Shown one piece after another: positions 52,261-61,764 of a stretch of 64,000 nucleotides of DNA. The DNA is from Microbacterium testaceum (GTDB lineage Bacteria; Actinomycetota; Actinomycetes; Actinomycetales; Microbacteriaceae): assembly GCF_029761935.1 (NCBI RefSeq), contig NZ_CP121699.1:3224001-3288000 (forward strand), in the 5' to 3' direction. Numbering within the stretch: position 1 is the stretch's first letter; every line of letters begins with the position of its first letter. The notes beneath the pieces were generated by a model. That model was not told the origin of the DNA, did not search any database, and saw only the letters and a list, made by a program, of their open reading frames with translations. Both the position numbers and the translations under genes were made by a program.

Positions 52261-53501
52261 GGCTGCGTGGTGATGGCCTCGAGGTTGGATTGCGCCGTCT
52301 TCAGCAGCGCCTGCGGGTCACCGGTCTTCAGTGACTCCAGCTGAGCGTTGAAGTCGGTGATGACGTCGGCGGCGCCGGCCATGTTCGGCGGGAACTGCGC
52401 GTACTCGGCACCGGAGAGGAACGCCGTGAGGTCGGGGTTCGCGGTGCTCCACGCGTCGGCGGCCGACTGGATCGAGGGCATCGGGCCGAAGGCCTTCGAG
52501 AACGCCAGCTGCTGGTCGGTCGAGGTCAGGAACTCGACGAGCGAGCGGGCCTGCTCCTGGTTGCCGCTGTCGGCGGCCATGCCCCAGCAGTTGGTGAACT
52601 GCAGCGTGCCCTTGCCGCCGGGACCGGCGGGCAGCTCGGCGACCTTGTACTTCACGCCGGGGTAGTCGGCCGACATCGCGCCGGTGATCCAGTTGCCCTC
52701 GATGACCATCGCGGCCTTCTGGGTGCCGAACGCCTCGCCGCCCCAGCCCGCCCCCACATCGGACGCGAAGGCGAACGTGCCGTCGTTCAGGTGCGTCTTG
52801 ACGTAGTTCAGCGCCTCGACGTTGGCGGAGCTGTCGGCGGTGGCCTTGCCGTCGGTGACGAGCCCGCCGCCGGCCTCGGCCATGAACGCGCCCACGCGCT
52901 GGTACTCGGCACCGAACGCGAGACCGACGCGGCCGTCGGTGGTGAGTTTTTGGGCGACGGATGCCAACTGGTCCCAGGTCGTGGGCACATCGGCATCCGT
53001 GAGCCCTGCCGCCGACCAGAGGTCGGTGTTGATGATGAGGGCCAGGGTCGAGAAGTCCTTGGGTGCGCAGAAGAACTTCCCGTCGACGGTGAAATTGTCG
53101 ACGAGCGAGGGATAGAAGTCGTCCTTGTTCGCCAGGTCGTCGCCGTAGGCGGCGATCGAGCCGTTCGCGGCGTAGCCGGCGAGGGCCTCGGGGGCGAGGT
53201 AGAAGAGGTCCGGCGGGGATCCTGCGGCGAAGCCCTGCGAGAGCTGCTGGGGGAGGTCGTTGGCGGTCTGGACCTCGGCCTGCACGCCCGACTGCTGGCT
53301 CCAGGCGGCGACGGCGTCGGTGACGGCCTTGGTCTCGGCGTCGCCCGAGGAGCCGATGAGGATGCTCAGCTTGCCCGAGCCCGAGGCCTGGGACTCGCCG
53401 GGGGTGTCGTTGAAGCCCGAGCCGCACGCGGTGAGCGTGAGCGCTCCGGTGGCGAGTAGTGCGCCGGCGGCGAGCCAGTTCCGGGCGGTGTGCCGTGTCA
53501 T
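52257..53501 (-). CDS. Extracellular sugar-binding lipoprotein
   Basis: This 414-residue protein has a lipoprotein signal (WLAAGALLATGALTLTACGS) with the lipidated Cys at about residue 26. The body is a family 1 solute-binding protein (AWSQQSGVQAEVQTANDLPQ, GSPPDLFYLAPEALAGYAAN). It captures an oligosaccharide for the two permeases. The ATG follows AAGGAGAG. It is the first gene of the operon, whose promoter carries a LacI-type operator. Confidence 0.95.
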   Translation of the reverse strand: MTRHTARNWLAAGALLATGALTLTACGSGFNDTPGESQASGSGKLSILIGSSGDAETKAVTDAVAAWSQQSGVQAEVQTANDLPQQLSQGFAAGSPPDLFYLAPEALAGYAANGSIAAYGDDLANKDDFYPSLVDNFTVDGKFFCAPKDFSTLALIINTDLWSAAGLTDADVPTTWDQLASVAQKLTTDGRVGLAFGAEYQRVGAFMAEAGGGLVTDGKATADSSANVEALNYVKTHLNDGTFAFASDVGAGWGGEAFGTQKAAMVIEGNWITGAMSADYPGVKYKVAELPAGPGGKGTLQFTNCWGMAADSGNQEQARSLVEFLTSTDQQLAFSKAFGPMPSIQSAADAWSTANPDLTAFLSGAEYAQFPPNMAGAADVITDFNAQLESLKTGDPQALLKTAQSNLEAITTQP

Positions 53502-53559
53502 GTGTCTCTCTCCTTCGATGAGGCATGCGACCCCTCCGGGTGCTCGGAGGGCCGTCCCT

Positions 53560-53573
53560 TTTGATCGTTCAAA
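53560..53573. promoter_or_regulatory. LacI-type operator TTTGATCGTTCAAA
   Basis: The 5-bp arms TTTGA/TCAAA surround TCGT. The site lies just downstream of the inferred transcription start of the minus-strand importer operon, a repressing position. The LacI gene is divergent at 53752. Confidence 0.72.
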
Positions 53574-53586
53574 TGACGGTTCGACT

Positions 53587-53616
53587 ACGGTAAAGAACGG
53601 CGGTGTTTCCTGTCAA
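53587..53616 (-). promoter_or_regulatory. Promoter of the sugar-importer operon
   Basis: On the minus strand, TTGACA (53616 to 53611) and TACCGT (53592 to 53587) are 18 bases apart. This is the best consensus-like -35/-10 pair in the window and lies about 85 bases before the binding-protein ATG. Confidence 0.75.
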
Positions 53617-53637
53617 GCGGTTGCTCGCCCCCTTAGG

Positions 53638-53656
53638 CTGTCGGTCTGACCGTCAG
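53638..53656. promoter_or_regulatory. Second palindrome in the importer/LacI region
   Basis: The 19-bp site pairs CTG-N-CGGTC with GACCG-N-CAG around a single central T. It overlaps TAGGCT at 53634-53639, a possible -10 box for the lacI-type gene. Its sequence differs from the LacI-type operator. Confidence 0.55.
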
Positions 53657-53751
53657 GCCTGCACGCGCGTCGGCGCGGAGCGCGCCGGCGTCGGAGGATC
53701 TGAAGAACCGGATGCCGCGGGGCACCGGCCACGGCACGGGGGAGACGAGGC

Positions 53752-54750
53752 ATGGCGAAGGCGCCCACCGTCGACGACGTCGCACGCGTCGCCGGCGTCT
53801 CGCGGCAGACCGTGTCGAACGTCGTGAACACCCCCGACATCGTGCGCGAGGCCACCCGCCTGCGCGTCGAAGCCGCGATCGCCGAGCTGGGATACCGCCC
53901 TCACGCCGCCGCCCGTCGCCTGCGCACGCGTCGGAGTTCCACCATCGGCATCCATCTCGATCCGTACGCCGGGGGGATCTCGGGCGTCGTGCTCGACCGC
54001 TTCGTGCACGCCCTCACCGAACGCGCGGGCGAGCGCGACATGCGCGTGCTGCTGTACGCCGCGCGCACCCCCGAAGAGGAGATCGCGCGCCTCGGCGACC
54101 TGCTGGAGGGGGGAGAGGTGGATGCCGTCGTCATCACCGGCACCTTCCACGGCGACCCGCGCACGGGGTGGCTGCTCGAGCGCGCCCTGCCGTTCGTGTC
54201 GTTCGGACGGCCGTGGGGCGAGGATGACGTCGAAGCTCCCGCGCACCTCTGGGTCGATGTGGACGGAGCGGCCGGCACGGGCGCCGCGACCGCGCACCTG
54301 CTCGGTCAGGGTTCTTCGCAGATCGCCTTCCTCGGCTGGCCGGGCGGATCCGGCACCGGCGACGAACGCGAACGCGGATGGCGCGAGAGCGCGGCTTCGG
54401 GACCGCGGTGGGTCGTCGAAGAGAACGTCTCGGCCGCACGCGACGTCGTCGCCGCAGGGCTCGCCGCGGACCCGGGAGTGACGGGCATCGTGTGCGCGAG
54501 CGATTCGCTCGCGATCGGCGCACACCTCGCCGTCACCCTCGCCGGCCGCCCCGACATCACGGTCATCGGCTTCGACAACACCCCCGCGGTGGAGGCGCTC
54601 GGCCTGTCGAGCGTCGAGCAGTTGCCCGAGAAGGTGGCATCCGGAGCGCTCGACCTGCTCATGGGCGAGAACGGCACGGTCGTCGCCCCCCGCGCCCCGA
54701 CGGCGGGAGCTGCGCACGTGCTGGTGGAGCCGCGGCTGGTGGTGCGCTGA
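53752..54750 (+). CDS. LacI-family transcriptional repressor
   Basis: This 332-residue regulator has an N-terminal LacI helix-turn-helix (VDDVARVAGVSRQTVSNVVN), hinge helix region (HAAARRLRTRRSSTIGIHLD) and a sugar-binding-protein-like core. VICASDS-like GIVCASDSLAIGAHLAVTL and VIGFDNTPAVEALGLSSVEQ are typical. It should repress the divergent oligosaccharide importer through the TTTGA...TCAAA site and be released by an imported sugar. Start ATG at 53752 lies behind GGGGGAGA. Confidence 0.94.
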   Translation: MAKAPTVDDVARVAGVSRQTVSNVVNTPDIVREATRLRVEAAIAELGYRPHAAARRLRTRRSSTIGIHLDPYAGGISGVVLDRFVHALTERAGERDMRVLLYAARTPEEEIARLGDLLEGGEVDAVVITGTFHGDPRTGWLLERALPFVSFGRPWGEDDVEAPAHLWVDVDGAAGTGAATAHLLGQGSSQIAFLGWPGGSGTGDERERGWRESAASGPRWVVEENVSAARDVVAAGLAADPGVTGIVCASDSLAIGAHLAVTLAGRPDITVIGFDNTPAVEALGLSSVEQLPEKVASGALDLLMGENGTVVAPRAPTAGAAHVLVEPRLVVR

Positions 54751-54784
54751 CGCGCTGCGGTGGTGCGCCGGGGCGGCACCCGCC

Positions 54785-55558
54785 TCAGGCGTGCCGGCCG
54801 ATGCGACGGGCGAGCTCGGCGGCGGTTCCGGATGCCGCTGACGCCAGTGCCGCGGCCTCGCGCGGCGGGCCGTCGGCCGGCCACGTGATCGCGACGGCCG
54901 CGGCGGGCCACCCGGCGTGATCCAGCACCGCGGCGGCGACGGAGCGGAATCCGGGCGTCACCTCGCCGTTCTCGCTCGCGTGGCCGTCTGCCCGCACCAG
55001 CCGAAGCACCTCGCGCAGTTCGCGCGGGGTCGCGGGGCCGGCGCCGTGGCGTTGGGTGAGGGCCGTGGCATCCGGGAACAACGCCCGCACCTGCTCGCGA
55101 GGAAGCGCCGCGAGCATCGCCCGACCCGTCGCGGTGAGGTGCGCGGGCAGGCGCACGCCCACGTCGGTCACGAGCGCGGGGCGACGCGGGGCGCGCTCTT
55201 CGACGATGTACAGCACGTCGCGGCCGGCCAGCACGGCGAGGTGCGCGGACTCGCCGACCCGGTCGGAGAGCCCTGCCAGCAGCGGCCGGCCGAGGCGGGC
55301 GAGGGGTTGCTGCCGGGCGTAGCCGCCGCCGAGCTCGAACGCCGCGGTGCCGAGACCCCACCGTCGATCGCCGGGCAGGTGCACGACGTAGCCGTGCTGT
55401 TCGAGGGTCGCGAGCAGGTGATAGACGCTCGAGCGGGGGATGCCGAGGGTCGTGGAGATCGACTGTGCGGCCATCGGGCCGGGCTGGCGCGCGAGCAGCG
55501 AGAGGATCCGCAACGTCTGGTCGGCGGCGGGGACCTGCGGACGGGGAATGTCTGACAT
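54785..55558 (-). CDS. IclR-family transcriptional regulator
   Basis: This 257-residue regulator has the winged helix-turn-helix (QTLRILSLLARQPGPMAAQS, LGIPRSSVYHLLATLEQHGY) followed by the IclR effector domain (GESAHLAVLAGRDVLYIVEE, HLTATGRAMLAALPREQVRA). It is divergent from hutH with 61 bases between starts, so it probably controls the hut genes. An 18-bp near-perfect palindrome covers its own start codon, suggesting autoregulation. Confidence 0.92.
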   Translation of the reverse strand: MSDIPRPQVPAADQTLRILSLLARQPGPMAAQSISTTLGIPRSSVYHLLATLEQHGYVVHLPGDRRWGLGTAAFELGGGYARQQPLARLGRPLLAGLSDRVGESAHLAVLAGRDVLYIVEERAPRRPALVTDVGVRLPAHLTATGRAMLAALPREQVRALFPDATALTQRHGAGPATPRELREVLRLVRADGHASENGEVTPGFRSVAAAVLDHAGWPAAAVAITWPADGPPREAAALASAASGTAAELARRIGRHA

Positions 55559-55566
55559 GGCAGACA
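55549..55566. promoter_or_regulatory. Palindrome over the IclR start codon
   Basis: TGTCTG-A-CATG-G-CAGACA is palindromic at every pair except the two single bases shown. The central CATG includes the minus-strand ATG of the IclR gene at 55556-55558. It lies 54 bases before the hutH start. Confidence 0.7.
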
Positions 55567-55619
55567 CAGGATGCCAGAACCCCGTCGTTCCGGGGCGCTC
55601 GGCGCGGTGGAATCGGCGT

Positions 55620-57170
55620 ATGAACACGAGCGTCACCGTCGGATCCCAGCCCCTCACCCCCCAGGACGTCGTCGCCGTCGCGCGCCACGACGCGCGGGTG
55701 ACGGTGAACGACGACGCTCTGCAGCGGGTGGCCGACACCCGCGCCCTCATCGAGGGGCTCGCCGACGACCCGCAGCCGCATTACGGGATCTCGACCGGCT
55801 TCGGTGCGCTGGCGACGACCTTCATCGCCGAGGACCGGCGCGCCCAGCTGCAGGCGAGCCTCATCCGCTCGCACGCCGCTGGCACCGGCTCCGAGGTGGA
55901 GCGCGAGGTCGCGCGCGCCCTCATGCTGCTGCGCCTGCAGACCCTCGCGACCGGCCGAACCGGCGTGCGACCGATTGTCGTCGAGACCTACGCCGCCGTG
56001 CTCAACGCCGGGATCACCCCCGTCGTGCGCGAGTACGGCTCGCTCGGCTGCTCGGGTGACCTCGCTCCGCTGTCGCACGTGGCCCTCGCGGTGATGGGCG
56101 AGGGGGAGGTGCGCGATGCCACAGGTGACCTGCGATCCGCCGCCGACGCGCTCGCCGCCGCGGGGATCGCCCCGGTCGCCCTGCGCGAGAAGGAGGGCCT
56201 CGCCCTCATCAACGGCACCGACGGCATGCTCGGCATGCTGCTGCTGGCCCTGCACGACCTCGAGATGCTGCTCACCACAGCCGACGTCTCGGCGGCGATC
56301 TCGATCGAGTCGCAGTTGGGGACGGATGCCGTGTTCGCGGCCGACCTGATGGCGCTCCGCCCGCAGCTCGGCCAGGCGGCATCCGCGGCGAACCTCCGCG
56401 CGTTCCTCGCCGGCTCGCCCATCGTCGCGAGCCACCGCGGGCCCGAGTGCACGCGCGTGCAGGATGCCTACTCGCTGCGCTGCGCGCCCCAGGTGCACGG
56501 CGCCGCGCGCGACACGATGACCCACGCGGCGCAGGTCGCCGAGCGCGAGCTGGCCTCCGCCGTCGACAACCCTGTCGTCACCGTCGACGGGCGCGTCGAG
56601 TCGAACGGCAATTTCCACGGCGCTCCCGTCGCGTACGTGCTGGACTTCCTCGCGATCGCGGTTGCCGACGTGGCGTCGATGTCGGAGCGCCGCACCGACC
56701 GCGCGCTCGACGTCGCGCGGAGCAACGGGCTGCCGCCTTTCCTCGCCGACGAGGTGGGGGTCGACTCGGGCCTGATGATCGCGCAGTACGCCGCCGCGGG
56801 AATCGTGTCGGAGCTCAAGCGACTCGCTGCCCCCGCCTCGGTCGACTCGATCCCCTCGAGCGCCATGCAGGAGGACCACGTCTCGATGGGGTGGGCGGGT
56901 GCCCGCAAGCTCCGTCGCGCGATCGACGGGCTCGCCCGCGTGTTGGCGATCGAAGTGCTGACCGGATGCCGTGCCCTCGACCTGCGCGCGCCTCTCCAGC
57001 CCGCGGCGGCCACCGGCGCCGTCCGCGACCTCGTCCGTATGCGGGTCGAGGGCCCCGGCCCCGACCGCTTCGTCTCGCCCGAGATCGAGGCGGTCACCGA
57101 CCTCGTCGCCTCGGGCGCGGTGGCCCGCGCCGCGCTCGCTCGCATCCCCGGCGGGGCCGTCACCGCGTAG
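55620..57170 (+). CDS. hutH: Histidine ammonia-lyase HutH
   Basis: This 516-residue lyase removes ammonia from histidine to give urocanate. [15 protein letters not shown] carries the catalytic Tyr loop and [17 protein letters not shown] the cofactor motif. The MIO cofactor forms from Cys-Ser-Gly here rather than Ala-Ser-Gly; I recall this variant in streptomycete enzymes. [20 protein letters not shown] and [20 protein letters not shown] are further active-site segments. It is the first gene of hutH-hutU-hutI, 44 bases before hutU. The ATG at 55620 fits the family N-terminus. Confidence 0.96.
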   Translation: MNTSVTVGSQPLTPQDVVAVARHDARVTVNDDALQRVADTRALIEGLADDPQPHYGISTGFGALATTFIAEDRRAQLQASLIRSHAAGTGSEVEREVARALMLLRLQTLATGRTGVRPIVVETYAAVLNAGITPVVREYGSLGCSGDLAPLSHVALAVMGEGEVRDATGDLRSAADALAAAGIAPVALREKEGLALINGTDGMLGMLLLALHDLEMLLTTADVSAAISIESQLGTDAVFAADLMALRPQLGQAASAANLRAFLAGSPIVASHRGPECTRVQDAYSLRCAPQVHGAARDTMTHAAQVAERELASAVDNPVVTVDGRVESNGNFHGAPVAYVLDFLAIAVADVASMSERRTDRALDVARSNGLPPFLADEVGVDSGLMIAQYAAAGIVSELKRLAAPASVDSIPSSAMQEDHVSMGWAGARKLRRAIDGLARVLAIEVLTGCRALDLRAPLQPAAATGAVRDLVRMRVEGPGPDRFVSPEIEAVTDLVASGAVARAALARIPGGAVTA

Positions 57171-57214
57171 GCCGCGTCCGCCCCGACCATCCGCCCGATC
57201 GAAGGAGATCCGCC

Positions 57215-58999
57215 ATGACCGACACGACAACGACCGGCGCGACGCCGGTTGACATCTCGCCCAAAGTCGGCACCTCAGAACCGAGCGCCGGATCGGCGGT
57301 GGAGCCGGGAACGGACACCGCGACCGCAGCGATCGCCGGGGTCCCGGCATCCGCTCCCCGCTCTCCGATCCGCGCGGCGCGCGGCTCCGAGCGCACCGCG
57401 AAGAGCTGGGGCGCCGAGGCCGCCAAGCGCATGCTCATGAACAACCTCGACCCCGAGGTCGCCGAGCGTCCCGACGACCTGGTCGTCTACGGCGGCACGG
57501 GCCGGGCCGCGCGATCGTGGGAGGCGTACGACGCGATCGTGCGCACGCTCGACGAGCTCGAGCCCGACGAGACATTGCTCGTGCAGTCGGGCAAGCCGGT
57601 GGGCGTATTCCGCACGCACGAGTGGGCGCCGCGCGTGCTCATCGCGAACTCGAACCTCGTGGGCGACTGGGCGACGTGGCCCGAGTTTCGCAGACTCGAA
57701 GAGCTGGGGCTCACGATGTACGGGCAGATGACGGCCGGGTCCTGGATCTACATCGGCACGCAGGGCATTCTGCAGGGTACGTACGAGACGTTCGCGGCCG
57801 TCGCCACCTCGCTCGGCCGCGAGTCGCTCGCCGGCACCCTCACCCTCACCGCCGGGTGCGGCGGCATGGGCGGGGCGCAGCCGCTCGCCGTGACGATGAA
57901 CGGGGGAGCGGTGCTCATCGTCGACGTCGACCGCACGCGTCTCGACCGCCGCGTCGCCCACGGCTACCTCGACGAGGTCGCTTCCGATCTCGACGCGGCC
58001 ATCGAACGGGTGACCGCGGCACGCGAGGCGGGTGAGGCGCTGTCGGTCGGCGTCGAGGGCAACGCGGCCGAGGTGTTCCCGGAGCTTCTGGCGCGCGGCA
58101 TCCGGATCGATATCGTCACCGACCAGACCAGCGCGCACGACCCGCTGTCGTACCTGCCGGTCGGCGTCTCGGTCGACCAGTGGCAGGCCGAAGCCGCCCG
58201 TGACCCCGAAGACTTCACCCGCCGCGCGCGCGAGAGCATGGCGGCCCACGTGAAGGCGATGGTGGGGTTCCAGGATGCCGGGGCGGCGGTGTTCGACTAC
58301 GGCAACTCGATCCGCCGCGAGGCGGAGCTCGGCGGCTACGACCGCGCGTTCGCGTTCCCCGGTTTCGTGCCCGCGTACATCCGTCCGCTGTTCGCCGAGG
58401 GCAAGGGGCCGTTCCGCTGGGTCGCGCTCTCGGGTGACCCCGAAGACATCGCCAAAACCGACCGCGCCGTGGCCGAGCTCTTCCCCGAGGACGCAGCGCT
58501 GCACCGCTGGCTCGACAAGGCGGGAAAGCAGGTGCAGGTCGAGGGCCTGCCCGCGCGCATCTGCTGGCTCGGCTACCAGGAACGCCACCTGGCGGGCCTC
58601 AAGTTCAACGAGATGGTGGCCGCGGGCGAGCTGTCGGGACCCATCGTGATCGGCCGCGACCACCTCGACGCGGGGTCTGTCGCCTCGCCCTACCGCGAGA
58701 CCGAGGCCATGGCCGACGGCTCGGACGCCATCGCCGACTGGCCCCTGCTCAATGCCCTGCTGAACACCGCGAGCGGAGCGTCGTGGGTGTCGATCCACCA
58801 CGGCGGTGGGGTGGGGATCGGCCGCAGCATCCACGCGGGACAGGTGTGCGTCGCCGACGGCACCGAGCTCGCCGCCGAGAAGCTCGCCCGCGTGCTCGTC
58901 AATGACCCGGGCACCGGAGTCATGCGCCACGTCGACGCCGGCTACGACCGCGCTCGCGAAGTCGCGGCCGAGCGCGGCCTGACGGTGCCGATGTGGTGA
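57215..58999 (+). CDS. hutU: Urocanate hydratase HutU
   Basis: This 594-residue NAD-dependent enzyme converts urocanate to imidazolonepropionate. [55 protein letters not shown] and the active-site Cys region [20 protein letters not shown] are intact. About 50 extra N-terminal residues rich in Thr/Ala/Pro precede the usual start ([17 protein letters not shown]). The ATG at 57215 has AAGGAG eight bases upstream, which supports the extension. The 3' end lies inside a 33-bp tandem duplication shared with hutI. Confidence 0.96.
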   Translation: MTDTTTTGATPVDISPKVGTSEPSAGSAVEPGTDTATAAIAGVPASAPRSPIRAARGSERTAKSWGAEAAKRMLMNNLDPEVAERPDDLVVYGGTGRAARSWEAYDAIVRTLDELEPDETLLVQSGKPVGVFRTHEWAPRVLIANSNLVGDWATWPEFRRLEELGLTMYGQMTAGSWIYIGTQGILQGTYETFAAVATSLGRESLAGTLTLTAGCGGMGGAQPLAVTMNGGAVLIVDVDRTRLDRRVAHGYLDEVASDLDAAIERVTAAREAGEALSVGVEGNAAEVFPELLARGIRIDIVTDQTSAHDPLSYLPVGVSVDQWQAEAARDPEDFTRRARESMAAHVKAMVGFQDAGAAVFDYGNSIRREAELGGYDRAFAFPGFVPAYIRPLFAEGKGPFRWVALSGDPEDIAKTDRAVAELFPEDAALHRWLDKAGKQVQVEGLPARICWLGYQERHLAGLKFNEMVAAGELSGPIVIGRDHLDAGSVASPYRETEAMADGSDAIADWPLLNALLNTASGASWVSIHHGGGVGIGRSIHAGQVCVADGTELAAEKLARVLVNDPGTGVMRHVDAGYDRAREVAAERGLTVPMW

Positions 59000-59048
59000 G
59001 CGCTCCCGCGCTGACCGGTGCCGATGTGGTGAGCGCTCCCGCGCTGCC
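58983..59048 (+). repeat. 33-bp tandem duplication across the hutU/hutI junction
   Basis: Copies at 58983-59015 and 59016-59048 are identical except for the last two bases or so. Each contains CGGTGCCGATGTGGTGAGCG, the hutU end and the hutI start. The first copy carries the real hutU stop; the second repeats the GTGGTGA start region in the hutI frame. Confidence 0.93.
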
Positions 59049-60264
59049 CAGTGGCGAGGCGGGGGCCGACGGAGCCGAACGCGCGTTCCTGCTGACGAAC
59101 GTCGGCGAGCTCACCACCAACGTCCCCGTCGCGGGCGACCCCTGCGGAACGCTGCGCGACGCGGCGGTCCTCGTGCGCGCGGGGCGCGTGGAGTGGACGG
59201 GGCTGACGACCGAAGCTTCGGATGCCGCGGGCCTCACCGCCGACGCGAGGATCGAGGTGATCGATGCCGGCGGTCGCGCCGTGATCCCCGGGTTCGTCGA
59301 CAGCCACACGCACCTCGTCTTCGGCGGCGATCGGGCCGAGGAGTTCGCAGCGCGCATGGAGGGGAAGCGGTACGCGGCGGGAGGGATCCGCACCACCGTC
59401 GCCGAGACACGGTCCGCCTCCGACGACGAACTCCGCCAGCGCGTGCGCTCCCTCGTCGCCGAGTGTCGCGCGCAGGGAACGACGACGCTCGAGATCAAGA
59501 CGGGCTACGGCCTCGACGTCGCGACCGAGCTGCGGCTCGCGCGACTCGCCGCGGAGGTCACCGACGAGGTCACGTTCCTCGGCGCCCACGTCGTCGCGCC
59601 CGAGTTCGCCGGGCGCGCGGACGAGTACATCGACCTCGTGGTGGGCGAGATGCTCGACGCCGTGTCGCCGCTCGTCCGCTGGGTCGACGTCTTCTGCGAG
59701 ACCGGCGCGTTCACGGCCGCCCAGAGCCGGCGCGTGCTCGAGGCGGGCCGGGCGAAGGGGCTCGGCATCCGGGTGCACGGAAACCAGCTCGGCGCCGGGG
59801 ACGGGGTGGCACTCGCCGTGTCCCTGGACGCCGCCTCCGTCGATCACTGCACCTTCGTCTCGGATGCGGACGTGACCGCGCTCGCCGCATCCGACACCGT
59901 CGCGACCCTGCTGCCGGGGGTGGAGTTCTCGACGCGCCAGCCGTACCCCGACGCGCGGCACCTTCTCGACGCGGGAGTGATGGTCGCGCTCGCGAGCGAC
60001 TGCAATCCGGGATCGAGCTTCACCAGCTCGATGCCGCTCATGATCGCCCTCGCCGTGCGCGAGATGGGGATGACGCCTGCCGAGGCGGTGTGGGCCGCCA
60101 CCGCGGGCGGTGCGCGAGCACTGCGGCGCACGGATGTGGGCGTGATCCGTCCCGGCGCGCGCGCCGACCTCGTGCTGCTCGAGGCCCCGACCCGCGTGCA
60201 CCTCGCCTACCGGCCGGGTGTGCCCCTCGTGCGGACTGTGTGGAAGGACGGGGCCGAGGTCTGA
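58996..60264 (+). CDS. hutI: Imidazolonepropionase HutI
   Basis: This 422-residue amidohydrolase opens the imidazolone ring to N-formimino-glutamate. [20 protein letters not shown] gives the first metal ligands, [14 protein letters not shown] and [13 protein letters not shown] the next His, and [19 protein letters not shown] the catalytic Asp. The GTG at 58996 overlaps the hutU stop (GTGA). A second start set lies 11 codons later because of the tandem duplication, so the N-terminus has VSAPAL twice. Start choice is therefore uncertain by 11 residues. Confidence 0.94.
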   Translation: MSAPALTGADVVSAPALPSGEAGADGAERAFLLTNVGELTTNVPVAGDPCGTLRDAAVLVRAGRVEWTGLTTEASDAAGLTADARIEVIDAGGRAVIPGFVDSHTHLVFGGDRAEEFAARMEGKRYAAGGIRTTVAETRSASDDELRQRVRSLVAECRAQGTTTLEIKTGYGLDVATELRLARLAAEVTDEVTFLGAHVVAPEFAGRADEYIDLVVGEMLDAVSPLVRWVDVFCETGAFTAAQSRRVLEAGRAKGLGIRVHGNQLGAGDGVALAVSLDAASVDHCTFVSDADVTALAASDTVATLLPGVEFSTRQPYPDARHLLDAGVMVALASDCNPGSSFTSSMPLMIALAVREMGMTPAEAVWAATAGGARALRRTDVGVIRPGARADLVLLEAPTRVHLAYRPGVPLVRTVWKDGAEV

Positions 60265-60295
60265 GACAGGGCGGGCGGACGGCGGGTGGCCGGCC

Positions 60296-60760
60296 TCAGG
60301 GCGTCAGCAGTTCGAACTCGTCGGGAGGGGTGGCGTCGACGTCGTCCCACGTTCCCTCGTGCCACGTGAAGATCGCCACCGCGCACGTGACCATGCGCTC
60401 ATCGCGATCGGCGAGGCGCGACACCAGGGCGCTCATCCCGGGGTCGTGAGCGACCACCATCACCTCGTCGACCCCTGCGGCGCGCGCGGAGGCGAGCAGC
60501 TGCGCGGGCTCGGCGAGATAGAGCTCGGCGTGCTCGACGACCTCGGCATCGAACGCGCGAGCGAACGCCTCGGCGGTCTGTCGGGCGCGCAGCGCCGTGC
60601 TCGAGAGCACGACCTCGGGGCGGACGCCCTTGCGCACGACGGTCCGGGCCATCGCCGGTGCATCGCGTCGGCCGCGGTCGTTGAGGGGACGGTCGTGGTC
60701 GTCGAGACCCTCGTCGGCCCAGTCCGACTTCGCATGCCGCGCCAGAACCAGTTGGATCAT
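60296..60760 (-). CDS. SixA-type phosphohistidine phosphatase
   Basis: This 154-residue histidine phosphatase has LVLARHAKSDWADEGLDDHD (RHxK form of the RHG motif), VLSSTALRARQTAEAFARAF and VMVVAHDPGMSALVSRLADR with the second catalytic His. SixA dephosphorylates phosphohistidine on signalling or PTS proteins. The ATG at 60760 overlaps the hutG stop by four bases, so it is translationally coupled to hutG. Confidence 0.93.
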   Translation of the reverse strand: MIQLVLARHAKSDWADEGLDDHDRPLNDRGRRDAPAMARTVVRKGVRPEVVLSSTALRARQTAEAFARAFDAEVVEHAELYLAEPAQLLASARAAGVDEVMVVAHDPGMSALVSRLADRDERMVTCAVAIFTWHEGTWDDVDATPPDEFELLTP

Positions 60761-61764
60761 CGTCTTTCCGCCATTCCTGCCAGGAGCTCCAGAACGCACA
60801 GCGCGGCCAATCGCACGGTGCGGGCGTCGGGAGTGTCTGCCGTGGCATCCACCTCGACGATGTCGGCGCTCGTCACGCCGGGGTCTCGGGCCAACCCGCG
60901 CACGAGGGCGCGCAACTCCCAGGCGGCGAGTCCGCCCGGGACGCTCGCGGGGCAGCCCGGGGCGACCGAGCGGTCGCACACGTCCACATCGATGTCGAGG
61001 TGGATGCCGGAGGCCGCTGCCGCGGCATCGCCCGGCGCGGGGGCGGAGATCCGGGTCGTCGGGTCACCGGTCGGGGACGCGACCGCGTGGCCCTCCGCCC
61101 ACCCCACGGGTCCGTTCGCCGGCGATGCGCCCGTGCCGCGGGCGATGCGCAGCGACTCGGCGACGACCTCGTCGATGCCGCGGCGACGCACCTCGTCGAG
61201 CGTGATGACGGTGATGCCCGCGTCGAGAGCGCGCTGCGCGTACGCCGCCGAATTCGCGAAGTCGGCGATGCCGATCTGAACGATGCGGCGCGGGTCGAGA
61301 CCGTCGGCGATGAGTCGCCGCACGGGGGAGCCGTTCGACTCTCCGTCGCGGAGATCGAAGTGCGCGTCGAGGGTGATCAGACCCCCGACTCCGCGTCCCT
61401 GGGCGACACCGTAGGTGGCGGAGTTGTCTCCGCCGAGGGCGATCACCAGACGGGCCGCCGAGAGCGCCGCCACGGCTGCGCGCACGCGCGCCTCGCCGTC
61501 ACGCCCGTCGGGGTCGTCGACGTCGCCGGCGTCCACGATGGTCAGTGCGGCGGTGAGATCGAGAGGCGGGGGGCCGAGCACCGTCGGCGAGAAGCGCCGG
61601 AGAGCCTCGCGCACGGCCGCCGGTGTCTCGCCCGCGCCGGTCGGGGAGAGGGACGTGCGCCACGCGGGGACCCCGAGCAGGACGGCATCCGGCGCCGTCT
61701 TCTCATCGGGGGCGGGCCAGTCCCCGGCGCGCGGCCAGAGCGGGTCGACGGACAGGGCGCTCAT
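60757..61764 (-). CDS. hutG: Formimidoylglutamase HutG (arginase family)
   Basis: This 335-residue ureohydrolase-fold protein probably hydrolyses N-formimino-glutamate to glutamate and formamide, the last histidine-degradation step. Metal-ligand motifs are VIALGGDNSATYGVAQGRG, LITLDAHFDLRDG and HLDIDVDVCDRSVAPGCP. The first motif has Asn where arginases have His (GGDHS). A Pro/Gly/Ala-rich insert of about 45 residues lies before the last motif. The position opposite hutHUI supports the hut role; agmatinase is less likely. ATGA overlaps join it to neighbours on both sides. Confidence 0.88.
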   Translation of the reverse strand: MSALSVDPLWPRAGDWPAPDEKTAPDAVLLGVPAWRTSLSPTGAGETPAAVREALRRFSPTVLGPPPLDLTAALTIVDAGDVDDPDGRDGEARVRAAVAALSAARLVIALGGDNSATYGVAQGRGVGGLITLDAHFDLRDGESNGSPVRRLIADGLDPRRIVQIGIADFANSAAYAQRALDAGITVITLDEVRRRGIDEVVAESLRIARGTGASPANGPVGWAEGHAVASPTGDPTTRISAPAPGDAAAAASGIHLDIDVDVCDRSVAPGCPASVPGGLAAWELRALVRGLARDPGVTSADIVEVDATADTPDARTVRLAALCVLELLAGMAERR

